The notes beneath the pieces are model-generated. The model ran no database searches and was not told the origin of the DNA. It was given only the letters and a program-made list of their open reading frames with translations. 64,000 nt of DNA from Pedobacter indicus (GTDB taxonomy: Bacteria > Bacteroidota > Bacteroidia > Sphingobacteriales > Sphingobacteriaceae), in the NCBI RefSeq assembly GCF_003449035.1, contig NZ_QRGB01000001.1, positions 1,054,001 through 1,118,000 of the forward strand, written 5' to 3'. How positions within the stretch are numbered: the first letter of the stretch is position 1; the number at the start of each line of letters is the position of its first letter. The translations under genes and the position numbers were made by a program. Positions 16,949 through 26,312 of the stretch are shown here, one piece after another.

Positions 16949-19237
16949 TTATTGAATTCGGTATAATTCATCCTGCGTGAAAGCCTCTTGTCGGTCCTTA
17001 TATTTTTTCCTGATTTTTATGACCTCTTCCCGGCTAATTTCTGGTGCATCATTATTCCAGTTTTGTCTGATAAATGATAGAAGCTGGGAAATGTCTTCGT
17101 CCACGATGTCTATGTTTGTGCCTATCCCGGGCATTTCGCCGCCAATATGATCGTATGATTTGCCGGCAACGGTGATCGGGCCTCGCAGGCCGTAAAGAAC
17201 GATCGCTATCAGACGCTCTTTATTGCCTTGAACCCAATCTGAGTTATTTAAAGGAGGGGCTAGCGACTCGATACCATTGCCATCTGCACCGTGACAAGGT
17301 TGACAGGTAGAACGGAAGATAGAGACGCCTCGAGAATATTTTTTTCGAAGGAGATTGATATCACGATTTGCTTTGTTGCTTTCTATTGTAGCCAAGATGT
17401 TCTCAAGCTTTTTAACAAACAATAGGCTCGTATCTTTCTTTGTTTCGCCCAAGTTATCGTAAATAGATTTTTCACGGCCGCTTAAGGTGCTGATGATTGC
17501 GTCAAGAATAAAGCGGTTCTGTGGAAATGTTTCTGTTAAATCCTCGCGTAGTTGTTGAGCAAGTTTGGGTTGTACCGATCGGATATGACCCAGTTGGAAT
17601 GCAAGGTAGGTTGCACTGATACTATCCTGTGTTTGGATAATATTTGAAAATATTTCTGCAAAATCATTTACATTATTCTCATCCAAGATACTGCTCATTG
17701 CGGTTAAAGCCTGAATTTTCAGTTCCCTTTCGGATGAATTTAATAATTCACGGATATCGACTGTTTGAAGTTCGCCCAAACCTTCCAAGGTCCAAAGTGA
17801 GTGAGTGGCCAGTATGCTGTTTTTCTTATTCCGGAGATTGTCCCTTAGTGCCGGAGCCAGTTCCTTGTAGTTTTTGTCAATAATGATTTGTTGTGCCTGA
17901 TCTCTTACCCAACCGTTTTTATGACTGAGAAGCTGTGCCAGCTGTTTCGGATTTTCAGGAAATTCTACGGTGTTGATATCTGCATCTTTTGGAATCACTT
18001 TGTATATTCTTCCCAAGTTAATCGGCTGATCGAGATCGCGTTTGTCAATCTCACTTCGCAGATAATCTGTTAAAAATAGTTTATGCTGAATGATGCCCCG
18101 GTACATGTCGACAATATATAAGGCTCCGTCTGGTCCATTATAAAGTGTCACGGGGCGGAAGCGTTCGTCATAACTTGCAAGAAATTCTTTTCCTTCATAA
18201 GCAGGCTCACCGTGAATCGTAAACCCATCTTTTTTAAGGATGTTTCGTTTAATGAGATTAGCAGCCGGCTCCCCGACAAATGCGTTTTGATAATAACTGT
18301 CTTTAAAAAGATCACCCCTATAGATTATAGGGCCACTTGCCGCGGTAAAGGTTCGTAGGCGCAGACTATCGTCGAGTACGTTATCCTGATACCCTCTGTT
18401 TACACCTGGTGTGGGTCTGATGGGGAAGACACGCTTGTCTGGTACGATACGTTCGTTGAAGCCGGAAACGGTTCGCTGATCAGGATTTGCTGCGCCGAGC
18501 GATGGAAGGAAAAAATCCCCAAGAATATTCTGCGAGTTATTGTTGTAGTACAGTCGGCCTTGATCATCTTGAGATATACCCCATTGTCCTCTTAGGTGTG
18601 TTGTATCTGTGAGCCATTCCTCACCAACTTTACGATATCTTTTTTGCGAGCCGCTGCTATAGATCCAGTTGTCCATTGCACGATACAGGCCGTTGGACTG
18701 AGCTTCCACATTGCCGCCTTCAGTATAAGCGGAATCGATCAGTTGTTTGTTGATGGGTTTATCATTTTCGATTTGATAATACCATAGGTAGGGAGGTTCG
18801 GCAACGAGAATTCCACCACCAACCAAGCAGAGTGCACGCGGTAGAACTAGAGAGTCTAAAAAGACCGTTCGGGAGTCCATTTTCAAGTCTTGGTTCGTAT
18901 CCTCCAAGATGACAATTTTCCCGCCTGCTTCTTCTTCTCCAGTACCATCCGCATCGGGCATATAATTGTTCATTTCCACAACCCATATCCTGCCTTTTGA
19001 ATCGAAATTCATCGCAACCGGCGAGCTGATTAAGGGTTCGGATGCGACTAATTTGACCTCGAAGCCCTCTTCGACTACCATGGCGCGGATCGCTTCTTCA
19101 GGATCAAGCTCGGGAGCATCGGTTATAATACGTTGGATTTCTGCAGAGTCAAGCGGGATTTGTTGGTCTCCGTTGATGTCAGAACGACAGCTAAAAAAAA
19201 GCATAATCAAGATTAGTCCTGCAATGTGCTTTATCAT
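16949..19237 (-). CDS. PVC-type membrane-bound dehydrogenase with cytochrome c domain (lipoprotein)
   Basis: A 762-residue protein with a lipobox FFSC near residue 17. A beta-propeller dehydrogenase domain follows (VAMNFDSKGRIWVVEMNNY, then LYIVDMYRGIIQH) and then HEAT-like repeats (about 430-600). The C-terminal cytochrome c domain has CQPCH (Cys645, Cys648, His649) and a likely Met ligand in GGEMPGIG. Proteins of this type sit in the periplasm or on a membrane and are thought to oxidise sugars or alcohols. It is the promoter-proximal gene of the cluster running down to 12631. A perfect palindrome lies 32 bp before its start codon. Confidence 0.92.
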   Translation of the reverse strand: MIKHIAGLILIMLFFSCRSDINGDQQIPLDSAEIQRIITDAPELDPEEAIRAMVVEEGFEVKLVASEPLISSPVAMNFDSKGRIWVVEMNNYMPDADGTGEEEAGGKIVILEDTNQDLKMDSRTVFLDSLVLPRALCLVGGGILVAEPPYLWYYQIENDKPINKQLIDSAYTEGGNVEAQSNGLYRAMDNWIYSSGSQKRYRKVGEEWLTDTTHLRGQWGISQDDQGRLYYNNNSQNILGDFFLPSLGAANPDQRTVSGFNERIVPDKRVFPIRPTPGVNRGYQDNVLDDSLRLRTFTAASGPIIYRGDLFKDSYYQNAFVGEPAANLIKRNILKKDGFTIHGEPAYEGKEFLASYDERFRPVTLYNGPDGALYIVDMYRGIIQHKLFLTDYLRSEIDKRDLDQPINLGRIYKVIPKDADINTVEFPENPKQLAQLLSHKNGWVRDQAQQIIIDKNYKELAPALRDNLRNKKNSILATHSLWTLEGLGELQTVDIRELLNSSERELKIQALTAMSSILDENNVNDFAEIFSNIIQTQDSISATYLAFQLGHIRSVQPKLAQQLREDLTETFPQNRFILDAIISTLSGREKSIYDNLGETKKDTSLLFVKKLENILATIESNKANRDINLLRKKYSRGVSIFRSTCQPCHGADGNGIESLAPPLNNSDWVQGNKERLIAIVLYGLRGPITVAGKSYDHIGGEMPGIGTNIDIVDEDISQLLSFIRQNWNNDAPEISREEVIKIRKKYKDRQEAFTQDELYRIQ

Positions 19238-19268
19238 AAAAGGTTTCCTTTAGTTCTTTGTTTGTTTC

Positions 19269-19280
19269 GTTTACGTAAAC
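19269..19280. promoter_or_regulatory. Perfect 12-bp palindrome GTTTACGTAAAC, candidate operator
   Basis: The palindrome lies between the divergent cytochrome dehydrogenase (start 19237) and TRIC (start 19406) genes. On the minus strand it directly follows TACATTG, a partial -7 box, so a bound protein would block the five-gene operon. Palindromes of this shape are typical of LacI-family sites. No LacI gene is in the window. Confidence 0.5.
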
Positions 19281-19405
19281 AATGTATAAAATTAAATTAA
19301 AAATTAGAAAATATCCTTGTTTTTTTTACTTGACAGCGGTCTGTTCGATGAAATCGATAACAATTGTTAATTTTAGGGAACTTTTAAAAGCTTTTGTCTT
19401 GTCTC

Positions 19406-20035
19406 ATGGCTCAATTGACAAATAATATTTACATTATTTTAGATCTGATCGGGACTTTTGCGTTTGCGATTAGTGGTGCTGTTGCTGCTCGTCAACGCGG
19501 ATTGGATGTTTTCGGGATATTCGCACTTGCATTTACAACGGCTTGTGGCGGCGGCATTATCCGTGACCTGTGTATAGGGGCAATACCACCGGTTGGGTTA
19601 ACACATTTCCCTTATCTGCTGACTGCGCTGATAGCAGCAATTGTCAGCATGGTTTTTTATTCGTGGGTTAATATTTTAACACATCCGGTGCTCGTTTTTG
19701 ATGCGGTAGGTTTATCGGTGTTTGCTATTGCGGGTGCCCGAAAAGTGCTTGCGTTTGGCTTCAATTATGAAGTAGCCATCCTGTTGGGAATTACAACCGC
19801 GGTAGGTGGCGGTGTGTTGAGGGATGTATTATTGGGAAGGGTGCCGATCATTTTGAAGCGGGAGATCTATGCATCTGCAGCGATGGTGGGTGCGGGTATT
19901 GTGGTGTTGGGCACACACCTGGGTTATGATATTGATATTATATCGATCGTTGCTTTGATTTTCTGTTTCGGTATGCGGTTTATGAGCCTTCATTATCATT
20001 GGAACTTACCGACCTTCGGAACGAATAAAAAATAA
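19406..20035 (+). CDS. TRIC-type trimeric cation channel (UPF0126, YadS/YicG-like)
   Basis: The protein consists of two UPF0126 repeats, each with three membrane helices. The repeats show as IGTFAFAISGAVAARQRGLD with GGGIIRDLC, and VGLSVFAIAGARKVLA with GGGVLRDVLLG, each with the conserved Gly-rich RD motif. Prokaryotic TRIC proteins are trimeric potassium-permeable channels. The frame opens with a TTG at 19394 but the ATG at 19406 (MAQLTNN) is the likely start. It is a single gene facing away from the oxidation operon. Confidence 0.92.
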   Translation: MAQLTNNIYIILDLIGTFAFAISGAVAARQRGLDVFGIFALAFTTACGGGIIRDLCIGAIPPVGLTHFPYLLTALIAAIVSMVFYSWVNILTHPVLVFDAVGLSVFAIAGARKVLAFGFNYEVAILLGITTAVGGGVLRDVLLGRVPIILKREIYASAAMVGAGIVVLGTHLGYDIDIISIVALIFCFGMRFMSLHYHWNLPTFGTNKK

Positions 20036-20144
20036 ATAGACGGCTGTCATAAATATACCCCTTATTTCGTTATTACTAAATGCTGTATATTTGTTATACC
20101 ATTTTACTGAATTGAGCTTAATGGTTCAAACCTAAATATAAAAA

Positions 20145-21152
20145 ATGATACATGTATCTTTATTATTGCCTAAAGGTGATACGAGCATTAGTAATCTAGA
20201 GGCAACCCACAAAATGTTTACGATGGCTAATTCTTTTCTAATGGAGCAAGGAGAAGAGGCTAGGTTTCGGGTTGAGCTGGTGGCTGCTAGCAATGAGGGG
20301 CGGACGAGCAATGGTATTTTTACCGTTTCTCCGGATAGGACGATAGTTGAAGTAGAGCGGACGGACTTGATTATTATCCCTGCAATTCATGGTGACTACG
20401 AGCAAGTTGTTAAAGATAATAGGGCATTTATACCATGGATTAAAGAACAATATGAGAAAGGTGCTGAAATTGCAAGTCTTTGCATTGGTGCTTTTTTGCT
20501 TGCAAGTACGGGCTTATTAAACGGCAAGCACTGTACAACACACTGGATGGCGAGCGAGGAGTTTAAAGCAATGTTCCCCAAGGTTGAACTATTGAATGAG
20601 AAAATCATAACCGATGAGAAGGGTATCTACACGAGCGGGGGTGCTTATTCTTCGCTCAATTTAAATCTCTATTTAATCGAAAAACTAGCTGGTCGGAAGA
20701 TTGCAATTCTGCAATCGAAGGTATTTGAGATTGACATTGATCGGAATAGCCAATCCCCCTTTATTATCTTTTCTGGCCAGAAAGGTCATAATGACCAAGG
20801 TATACTGCAGGCACAAGAGTATATTGAAGGAAATTATCAAGATAAGATTACGATTGAGATGCTATGCAATCGGCTGGCGATCGGGAGGCGAACCTTTGAA
20901 CGGAGGTTTAAAAAGGCGACGGGTAATACCGTTGTCGAATATGCTCAGCGCGTAAAGATGGAAGTGGCGAAGAAACAATTTGAAGCGGGTATGCCTAATG
21001 TGAATGAGGTTATGTTTCATGTAGGGTATTCCGACTCCAAAGCTTTCAGGGAGGTATTTAAAAAGTTTGCTGGTATGTCACCAGTTGATTACCGGAACAA
21101 GTATCGGGAGCTGAAATGGGTCTCTCCGAGTAACCATGCTACGCTGCGATAG
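20145..21152 (+). CDS. GlxA-family transcriptional regulator (DJ-1/PfpI plus AraC HTH)
   Basis: The 335-residue protein has a class-I amidotransferase-like N-terminal half. Its nucleophile-elbow Cys113 is in SLCIGAFLLASTG, with a His in GKHCTTHW. A C-terminal AraC/XylS double helix-turn-helix follows (IEMLCNRLAIGRRTFERRFK and VMFHVGYSDSKAFREVFKKF). Regulators of this type sense small metabolites. A -7 box TATATTTG at 20086-20093 probably starts its mRNA. No gene beside it is an obvious target, apart from the YceI gene 116 bp downstream. Confidence 0.93.
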   Translation: MIHVSLLLPKGDTSISNLEATHKMFTMANSFLMEQGEEARFRVELVAASNEGRTSNGIFTVSPDRTIVEVERTDLIIIPAIHGDYEQVVKDNRAFIPWIKEQYEKGAEIASLCIGAFLLASTGLLNGKHCTTHWMASEEFKAMFPKVELLNEKIITDEKGIYTSGGAYSSLNLNLYLIEKLAGRKIAILQSKVFEIDIDRNSQSPFIIFSGQKGHNDQGILQAQEYIEGNYQDKITIEMLCNRLAIGRRTFERRFKKATGNTVVEYAQRVKMEVAKKQFEAGMPNVNEVMFHVGYSDSKAFREVFKKFAGMSPVDYRNKYRELKWVSPSNHATLR

Positions 21153-21268
21153 AAAAAAATGGTTGCTTTTTGATTTGTTAACATAGGTTAAGCGCCTTGT
21201 TTATATTGATCTTTATCTTTGTTTTAAATTTAACGTGGAAAAAGTATTTAATCTTAAAACAATAAAAA

Positions 21269-21847
21269 ATGAAAAAAGTAACTTTATTTTTAACATTCTT
21301 GTTTGTGTCAGTAGGCGTATTTGCACAAACAACTTGGACGGCAGATCCATACCATTCGAAACTAGGTTTTACAGTAACTCACTTAGGAATTGCTGATGTA
21401 CCGGGTCATTTTGGTGAATATGATGTAACAATCACTTCATCAAAAGAAGATTTTAGCGATGCAGTTGTAGAATTGACTGTTCAAACAAAATCGGTAGACA
21501 CAAGAGTAGGTCAAAGAGACGATCACTTGAGAAGCGCAGACTTCTTTGATGTTGAAAAACATCCGACGATGACCTTTAAGAGCACTTCCATTAAAAAAGC
21601 TGGGAAAAATAAATATACCCTTAAAGGTGATTTAACCTTGGTGGGTGTGACAAAACCAGTGACTATGACGATGGAATATCGTGGAACCACTGAAAATCCA
21701 AATGCAAATGGTGCGCCAGTAGCTGGTATTCAGATTACGGGTGAGATTAAACGTTCTGACTTTAATATGGGGTCAGGCTTTCCTGCACCAATGATTAGTG
21801 ATGAAGTAACCATTAAAGCAGACGGTGAGTTCGGTCATAAACAATAA
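21269..21847 (+). CDS. YceI-family periplasmic lipid-binding protein
   Basis: A 192-residue protein with a signal peptide cleaved near GVFAQ-TTW. The YceI lipocalin-like features are clear: WTADPYHSKLGFTVTHLGI, then DHLRSADFFDVEKHPTMTF and the late GEIKRSDFNMG. The family binds isoprenoid-type lipids in a beta-barrel. An A/T-rich leader holds TATCTTTG (21214-21221), a good -7 box. A terminator follows, so it is monocistronic. Confidence 0.95.
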   Translation: MKKVTLFLTFLFVSVGVFAQTTWTADPYHSKLGFTVTHLGIADVPGHFGEYDVTITSSKEDFSDAVVELTVQTKSVDTRVGQRDDHLRSADFFDVEKHPTMTFKSTSIKKAGKNKYTLKGDLTLVGVTKPVTMTMEYRGTTENPNANGAPVAGIQITGEIKRSDFNMGSGFPAPMISDEVTIKADGEFGHKQ

Positions 21848-21871
21848 TATTAACAAACTATATCTTTAAGA

Positions 21872-21899
21872 AGCAGATCAGCGATGGTCTGCTTTTTTT
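21872..21899 (+). terminator. Terminator of the YceI gene
   Basis: AGCAGATC pairs with GGTCTGCT (one G-U) across a 6-nt loop, followed by seven T. It lies 25 bp past the stop codon. Confidence 0.88.
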
Positions 21900-21973
21900 A
21901 TTTTGAGCATGATCTCTCTTCTTAGGGATCTCAATAAAAATGCTTTATTTTACATGTTCAGGAATAATCGAAC

Positions 21974-23197
21974 ATGAAGATACTTCACACCGCAGATTGG
22001 CACTTGGGAAAGCGATTGGAAAAATTTTCGCGCTTAGATGAACAGAGACGTGTTTTAAATGAAATTGTCGGAATAGCGGAAGAAGAGGATGTAGATGTCG
22101 TGCTTATCGCTGGCGATCTTTTTGATAACTATAACCCCTCAACGGAGGCAGTTGAGCTATTCTATCGGACGCTTAAGAGGCTGACAAACCAGGGGCAGCG
22201 GCTCGTTGTGGCTATTGCCGGGAATCACGATTCCCCTGATCGGATTGAGGCACCTGACCCCTTGGCGAAAGAAAATGGGATTTTATTTATTGGTTACCCT
22301 GACTCAACTGTAGCGCCGTGCGAGCTCGAGTCGGGGATTTGTATCACTCGGAGCGAACCTGGCTTTATTGAGGTGAAGCTTCCAAGGTATGAGGCTAAAT
22401 TACGGTTGTTACTAACCCCTTATGCCAATGAATACCGTATGAGGGTCTTTTTGGGTCAGGAAGATGCCGAAGCTGAACTGCGGAGCATATTGGAGAAACA
22501 GTGGAAAGGCATTGCTGATAGATATTGTGATGATAAGGGTGTGAATATCATGATGATGCATTTGTTTCTGATGAAAGAGGGCGCGCCACCACCTGTGGAA
22601 CCGGAAGATGAAAAGCCGATCCTTCACATTGGAGGGGCGCAAGCAGTTTTCTCGAAAAATATTCCTTCACAAATTCAGTATGTAGCGTTAGGCCATCTTC
22701 ACCGCTACCAGAAAATTGATGACACGCCATGTCCGATGGTTTACAGCAGCAGTCCATTGAGCTACAGCTTTGCGGAGGCAGGACAGGAAAAATTTGTTGT
22801 TATTCTGGATGCTCAACCAGGAAAGCCTGTAGATTATCGGAAAAGAGGATTAACTGAAGGGCGTACATTACAACGAAAACGCTTTGCCAGTACCGACGAG
22901 GCATTAAATTGGTTGTATGATCATCCAGACTCCCTTGTTGAACTGACGTTGGTTAGTGACGATTATATATCTTCAGAAGATAGGCGCCGTTTATTCCAGG
23001 CGCATGATGGCATCATTACCTTGATTCCGGAGATAAAGAATAAGGCACAATTTGAACATGATGAACAAGTTGTGGATTTGCAAAAAAGTGTGGATGAATT
23101 ATTCAAGCAATATTTTCGGTACCAAATTGGCCATGAGATAAATCAGGAGCTGTTTGAATTGTTTAAAGAAGTCAGATCAGAACAGAACGAAGAATGA
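21974..23197 (+). CDS. sbcD: Exonuclease subunit SbcD (Mre11 homologue)
   Basis: SbcD is the nuclease of the SbcCD complex, which opens hairpins and trims blocked DNA ends. The phosphoesterase motifs are intact: HTADWHLGKR at the start, IAGDLFDN, GNHDSPDR, and HLFLM and GHLHRYQ later. The 407-residue length is standard. The stop codon overlaps the sbcC start by four bases, so the two are translated together. Confidence 0.97.
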   Translation: MKILHTADWHLGKRLEKFSRLDEQRRVLNEIVGIAEEEDVDVVLIAGDLFDNYNPSTEAVELFYRTLKRLTNQGQRLVVAIAGNHDSPDRIEAPDPLAKENGILFIGYPDSTVAPCELESGICITRSEPGFIEVKLPRYEAKLRLLLTPYANEYRMRVFLGQEDAEAELRSILEKQWKGIADRYCDDKGVNIMMMHLFLMKEGAPPPVEPEDEKPILHIGGAQAVFSKNIPSQIQYVALGHLHRYQKIDDTPCPMVYSSSPLSYSFAEAGQEKFVVILDAQPGKPVDYRKRGLTEGRTLQRKRFASTDEALNWLYDHPDSLVELTLVSDDYISSEDRRRLFQAHDGIITLIPEIKNKAQFEHDEQVVDLQKSVDELFKQYFRYQIGHEINQELFELFKEVRSEQNEE

Positions 23198-26100
23198 TAC
23201 CTATTTCCATTATAATTAAAGGCATGTATTCATACCAGGAGGAGCAGATTGTCGAGTTTGATAAGCTTTTGGCTGGACAGATTTTTGGGATTTTTGGTTC
23301 TGTCGGTTCAGGAAAGTCATCAATTTTAGAGGCAATGGCTTTTGCCCTGTATGGAGAAACGGAGCGAATGAATCGGGCTGACAACCGCAGTTACAATATG
23401 ATGAATTTGAAGTCTAACGAGCTGTGGATTGATTTTCAGTTTAAAAACTATGACGACTTTATTTATCGCTTCACTGTTCGAGGAAAAAGGCATGGAAAGG
23501 ATTTTACGAAAGTAGGCACTTTTGAGAGAAGTTCTTATAAACTGGAAGGGGGGCAGTGGGTGCCGCTGGATTTAAAATCAGCTGAAGAAGTATTGGGCTT
23601 AAGTTATGTAAATTTTAGACGGACAATCATCATACCACAGGGGAAGTTCCAGGAGTTTCTTCAGTTAGGTGATAAGGCACGTACCGATATGTTGAAAGAG
23701 ATATTTGATTTATCCAAGTATGAGTTTTTTCATCAAACAGCGAATCTGGAAAGAAAGAATAAGGACGCAATTCATGTTCTACAAGGGCAATTGCTACAGT
23801 TTGAGTCGATTGAAAAAGCTTATTTAGATGAAAAGGAGCTTCGCCTTAGACAAATCGAAACATCCTTGAAGGAACAGCGGGAAATACTTCATAAAAAAAC
23901 GAAAGAACTGGAAGCTCTGACCTTGCAAAAGAGGCAGTTTGATCAGAAAGATGAATTGCAAAAGGAGCTAGATGAACTTCTTGGTCGGGAAGAAAATGTG
24001 CTGGAACTCGAAAAGAAAGTAAAAGATTATGAATATTGCATTATCCATTTTAAGGATAAGTTGAGCCGTAGGGAAGAGTTTGAGTCCTCGTTAAGGCACT
24101 ATGTGCAGCAGGTCGATCAGGCGCAACAGAAAAAGAAAGAGATCGAGGAGTCCCTCTTATTAGTCAAACAAGAACTAGAGGCTGCGCATGCTGAGTATAT
24201 GCGACAAGAAGAGTATAAAGATCAGGTTTTCGACTACACGTCTTTTATCCGGATCAATTCGCTAGAAAAGAGTTTGGGTCAGATTCAAAATAGGATCGAA
24301 TCAGGTGAAATTCATGTTCAAAATACTTTTCGGGAATTAGGAGAGAAACAACAAACTTATGAGTCTTTAAAAGCGGAAAAACGAGAAAAGCAATCGGCTC
24401 TTCCAGATATGATGGAGCTATCAGCGTTGCAGAGCTGGTATGATAGAAAAGACACCTTGGGACAGAAGGCGACAGAGCTAAGAGCCAAGTTAAAACATGA
24501 GCAGGATGAAGCAGAGTTGCTGGTGAAGAAAATTGAGAACCAAACAGCTGACCCCTTGTTAGTAGGTATTGATATTGGTGAAGCCCCCGATTTCCACTCA
24601 GACGCGATGAGTTCTCTGCGAATGAAACTTCTGAAAGAGCAAAAGCTTGTGCAAGAACAGATAGATCATCTTCGCTTACAGACCAAATTGGGAGAATTTG
24701 CTACTGTTTTGAAAAATGGGGAAGCTTGCATGTTATGTGGTTCAGTAGATCACCCACATATTATAGAAATTGAGGATGTTGAGGAACATTTGAGTGAACA
24801 GGAAATAAGGTTGATGAATTTGAAAGAAAAGGATCTGGCACTCGGAAAGTTGATAGCCGACTTATCGTACCTCAAACAAAATTTGGTGCGTTCGTTAAAA
24901 ACAATTGAGGACATTGAGCTTGATGTAGATAAGACGATGACGCTGTTGGCTGACCATCGTCAACTCTTTAAATGGAATGGATTTTCTGAAGATAAGCCCG
25001 ATCAGTTGAAGAAGGCTTATGAGCAGGCGAGGGCGCTTCAGACACAAATCAGCGATGCGGAGAAATTTGAGCGGACATTGGAGAGTGAGATCGAAATTTT
25101 GCGAGTAAACCATGGAAAGTATGAAAAAGCTGTACAGGGTTTTACGCAGGATATAATTGGTATGCGGACTGAGCATGCAACCCTTCAATCGAGTCTTAGG
25201 CGCTTACGCGTGGAAGAAGGTGCTGGTTTTGAGGAGGCTCAATTGCAGGAGAAGATAGCTATATTGAAAAGGAAGATAGAAGACAATGCTGTTCGATATG
25301 AACAGCGTGTCGATAAAAGGGATCGGTTGAATGCAGAGCTAATCGGCGTTCAGGAACAGTCCGAGTTTCTGATGAAGGCAATGAGTGACCTTTCTGATAA
25401 AAATTCATATTTAAATCGTGAGTTACATGATATCCTAGACAAATCACCTTTTGACACTTTTGAATCAGTTAAGAATATTTTGAGTCAGACCCTGGATGCT
25501 GAGTCAATAAAAAAGGAAACGTCTGACTACCGGCAGACAGTTTATTCCATTCGAAAACAATTGGAGAAGATAACAGGGATATTAGGCGATATTCGCTTCG
25601 ATAATGAGCGTTTTTTGGACCTTCAGCGTGTGACAGCACAGATTCAGGAAAAGCTTGAGGAGGAGCATACGCAATATATCAAGGAGCTTTCTGTATTTGA
25701 TAGAGAGCGGTCTGATTTTGCCAAAAAGAAGGAGTTGGCGGCGGCGATGGGGCAGCTTGAAAAGCGTGCTGGAAACCTCGACCTCTTAAAGAAACTTTTT
25801 AAAGGGAGTGGTTTTGTAAGTTATATTTCCAGCGTTTACCTTCAGAATCTCTGTCATGAAGCCAATAAGCGATTTTATAAGCTGACCAACCAGCAATTGC
25901 AACTTGAGGTCGATAGCAACAATAACTTTCAAGTACGTGATTTTCTTAATAACGGTCGCGTCCGAAGTATAAAGACGCTCTCGGGTGGACAGACCTTTCA
26001 GGCGTCATTGTCATTGGCCTTGGCTTTAGCGCAAAGTGTGCAGCAGCAGAACAAGTCTAAACAAAATTTCTTTTTTCTCGATGAGGGTTTCGGCTCTTTA

Positions 26101-26271
26101 GACCGTGAGGCACTACAAACGGCGTTAGCGACACTTAAAACCCTTCGCAAAGAAAATCGAATGGTTGGCGTGATATCACATGTGGAGGAATTACAGCAGG
26201 AAATAGACGTTTGCTTAAATGTACGGAATGACCCTGTCCGAGGCAGCCTGATTTCAGGGAGCTGGGGATAG
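23194..26271 (+). CDS. sbcC: Exonuclease subunit SbcC (Rad50/SMC-like ATPase)
   Basis: SbcC is the ATP-driven partner of SbcD. Walker A is GSVGSGKSS (residues 35-43) and a Q-loop lies in IIPQGKFQEF. Two long coiled coils (about 180-500 and 530-850) flank a zinc hook CMLC (Cys512, Cys515). The signature LSGGQTFQASLSLA and Walker B FFFLDEGFGSLD close the head. The 1025-residue length is normal. It overlaps sbcD by four bases and ends against a 32-bp palindrome shared with the converging pntB. Confidence 0.97.
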   Translation: MIPISIIIKGMYSYQEEQIVEFDKLLAGQIFGIFGSVGSGKSSILEAMAFALYGETERMNRADNRSYNMMNLKSNELWIDFQFKNYDDFIYRFTVRGKRHGKDFTKVGTFERSSYKLEGGQWVPLDLKSAEEVLGLSYVNFRRTIIIPQGKFQEFLQLGDKARTDMLKEIFDLSKYEFFHQTANLERKNKDAIHVLQGQLLQFESIEKAYLDEKELRLRQIETSLKEQREILHKKTKELEALTLQKRQFDQKDELQKELDELLGREENVLELEKKVKDYEYCIIHFKDKLSRREEFESSLRHYVQQVDQAQQKKKEIEESLLLVKQELEAAHAEYMRQEEYKDQVFDYTSFIRINSLEKSLGQIQNRIESGEIHVQNTFRELGEKQQTYESLKAEKREKQSALPDMMELSALQSWYDRKDTLGQKATELRAKLKHEQDEAELLVKKIENQTADPLLVGIDIGEAPDFHSDAMSSLRMKLLKEQKLVQEQIDHLRLQTKLGEFATVLKNGEACMLCGSVDHPHIIEIEDVEEHLSEQEIRLMNLKEKDLALGKLIADLSYLKQNLVRSLKTIEDIELDVDKTMTLLADHRQLFKWNGFSEDKPDQLKKAYEQARALQTQISDAEKFERTLESEIEILRVNHGKYEKAVQGFTQDIIGMRTEHATLQSSLRRLRVEEGAGFEEAQLQEKIAILKRKIEDNAVRYEQRVDKRDRLNAELIGVQEQSEFLMKAMSDLSDKNSYLNRELHDILDKSPFDTFESVKNILSQTLDAESIKKETSDYRQTVYSIRKQLEKITGILGDIRFDNERFLDLQRVTAQIQEKLEEEHTQYIKELSVFDRERSDFAKKKELAAAMGQLEKRAGNLDLLKKLFKGSGFVSYISSVYLQNLCHEANKRFYKLTNQQLQLEVDSNNNFQVRDFLNNGRVRSIKTLSGGQTFQASLSLALALAQSVQQQNKSKQNFFFLDEGFGSLDREALQTALATLKTLRKENRMVGVISHVEELQQEIDVCLNVRNDPVRGSLISGSWG

Positions 26272-26280
26272 CTTTGATAA

Positions 26281-26312
26281 CGAGTTAAAGGAATTATAAT
26301 TCCTTTAACTCG
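26281..26312. terminator. 32-bp perfect palindrome shared by the sbcC and pntB 3' ends
   Basis: Two 16-bp arms (26281-26296 and 26297-26312) are exact inverted copies with no loop bases. The right arm includes the last codons of pntB (GELKEL and the stop) and the left arm lies 9 bp after the sbcC stop. It could fold into a 14-bp hairpin in both RNAs. No T-run follows on either strand, so it may act as a 3'-end stabiliser rather than a true intrinsic terminator. Confidence 0.6.

Noticed and set aside
19331-19336. TTGACA hexamer before the TRIC gene as a sigma70-type -35 box
   Set aside because: Bacteroidota housekeeping promoters do not use this hexamer, and no matching -10 box is spaced correctly.
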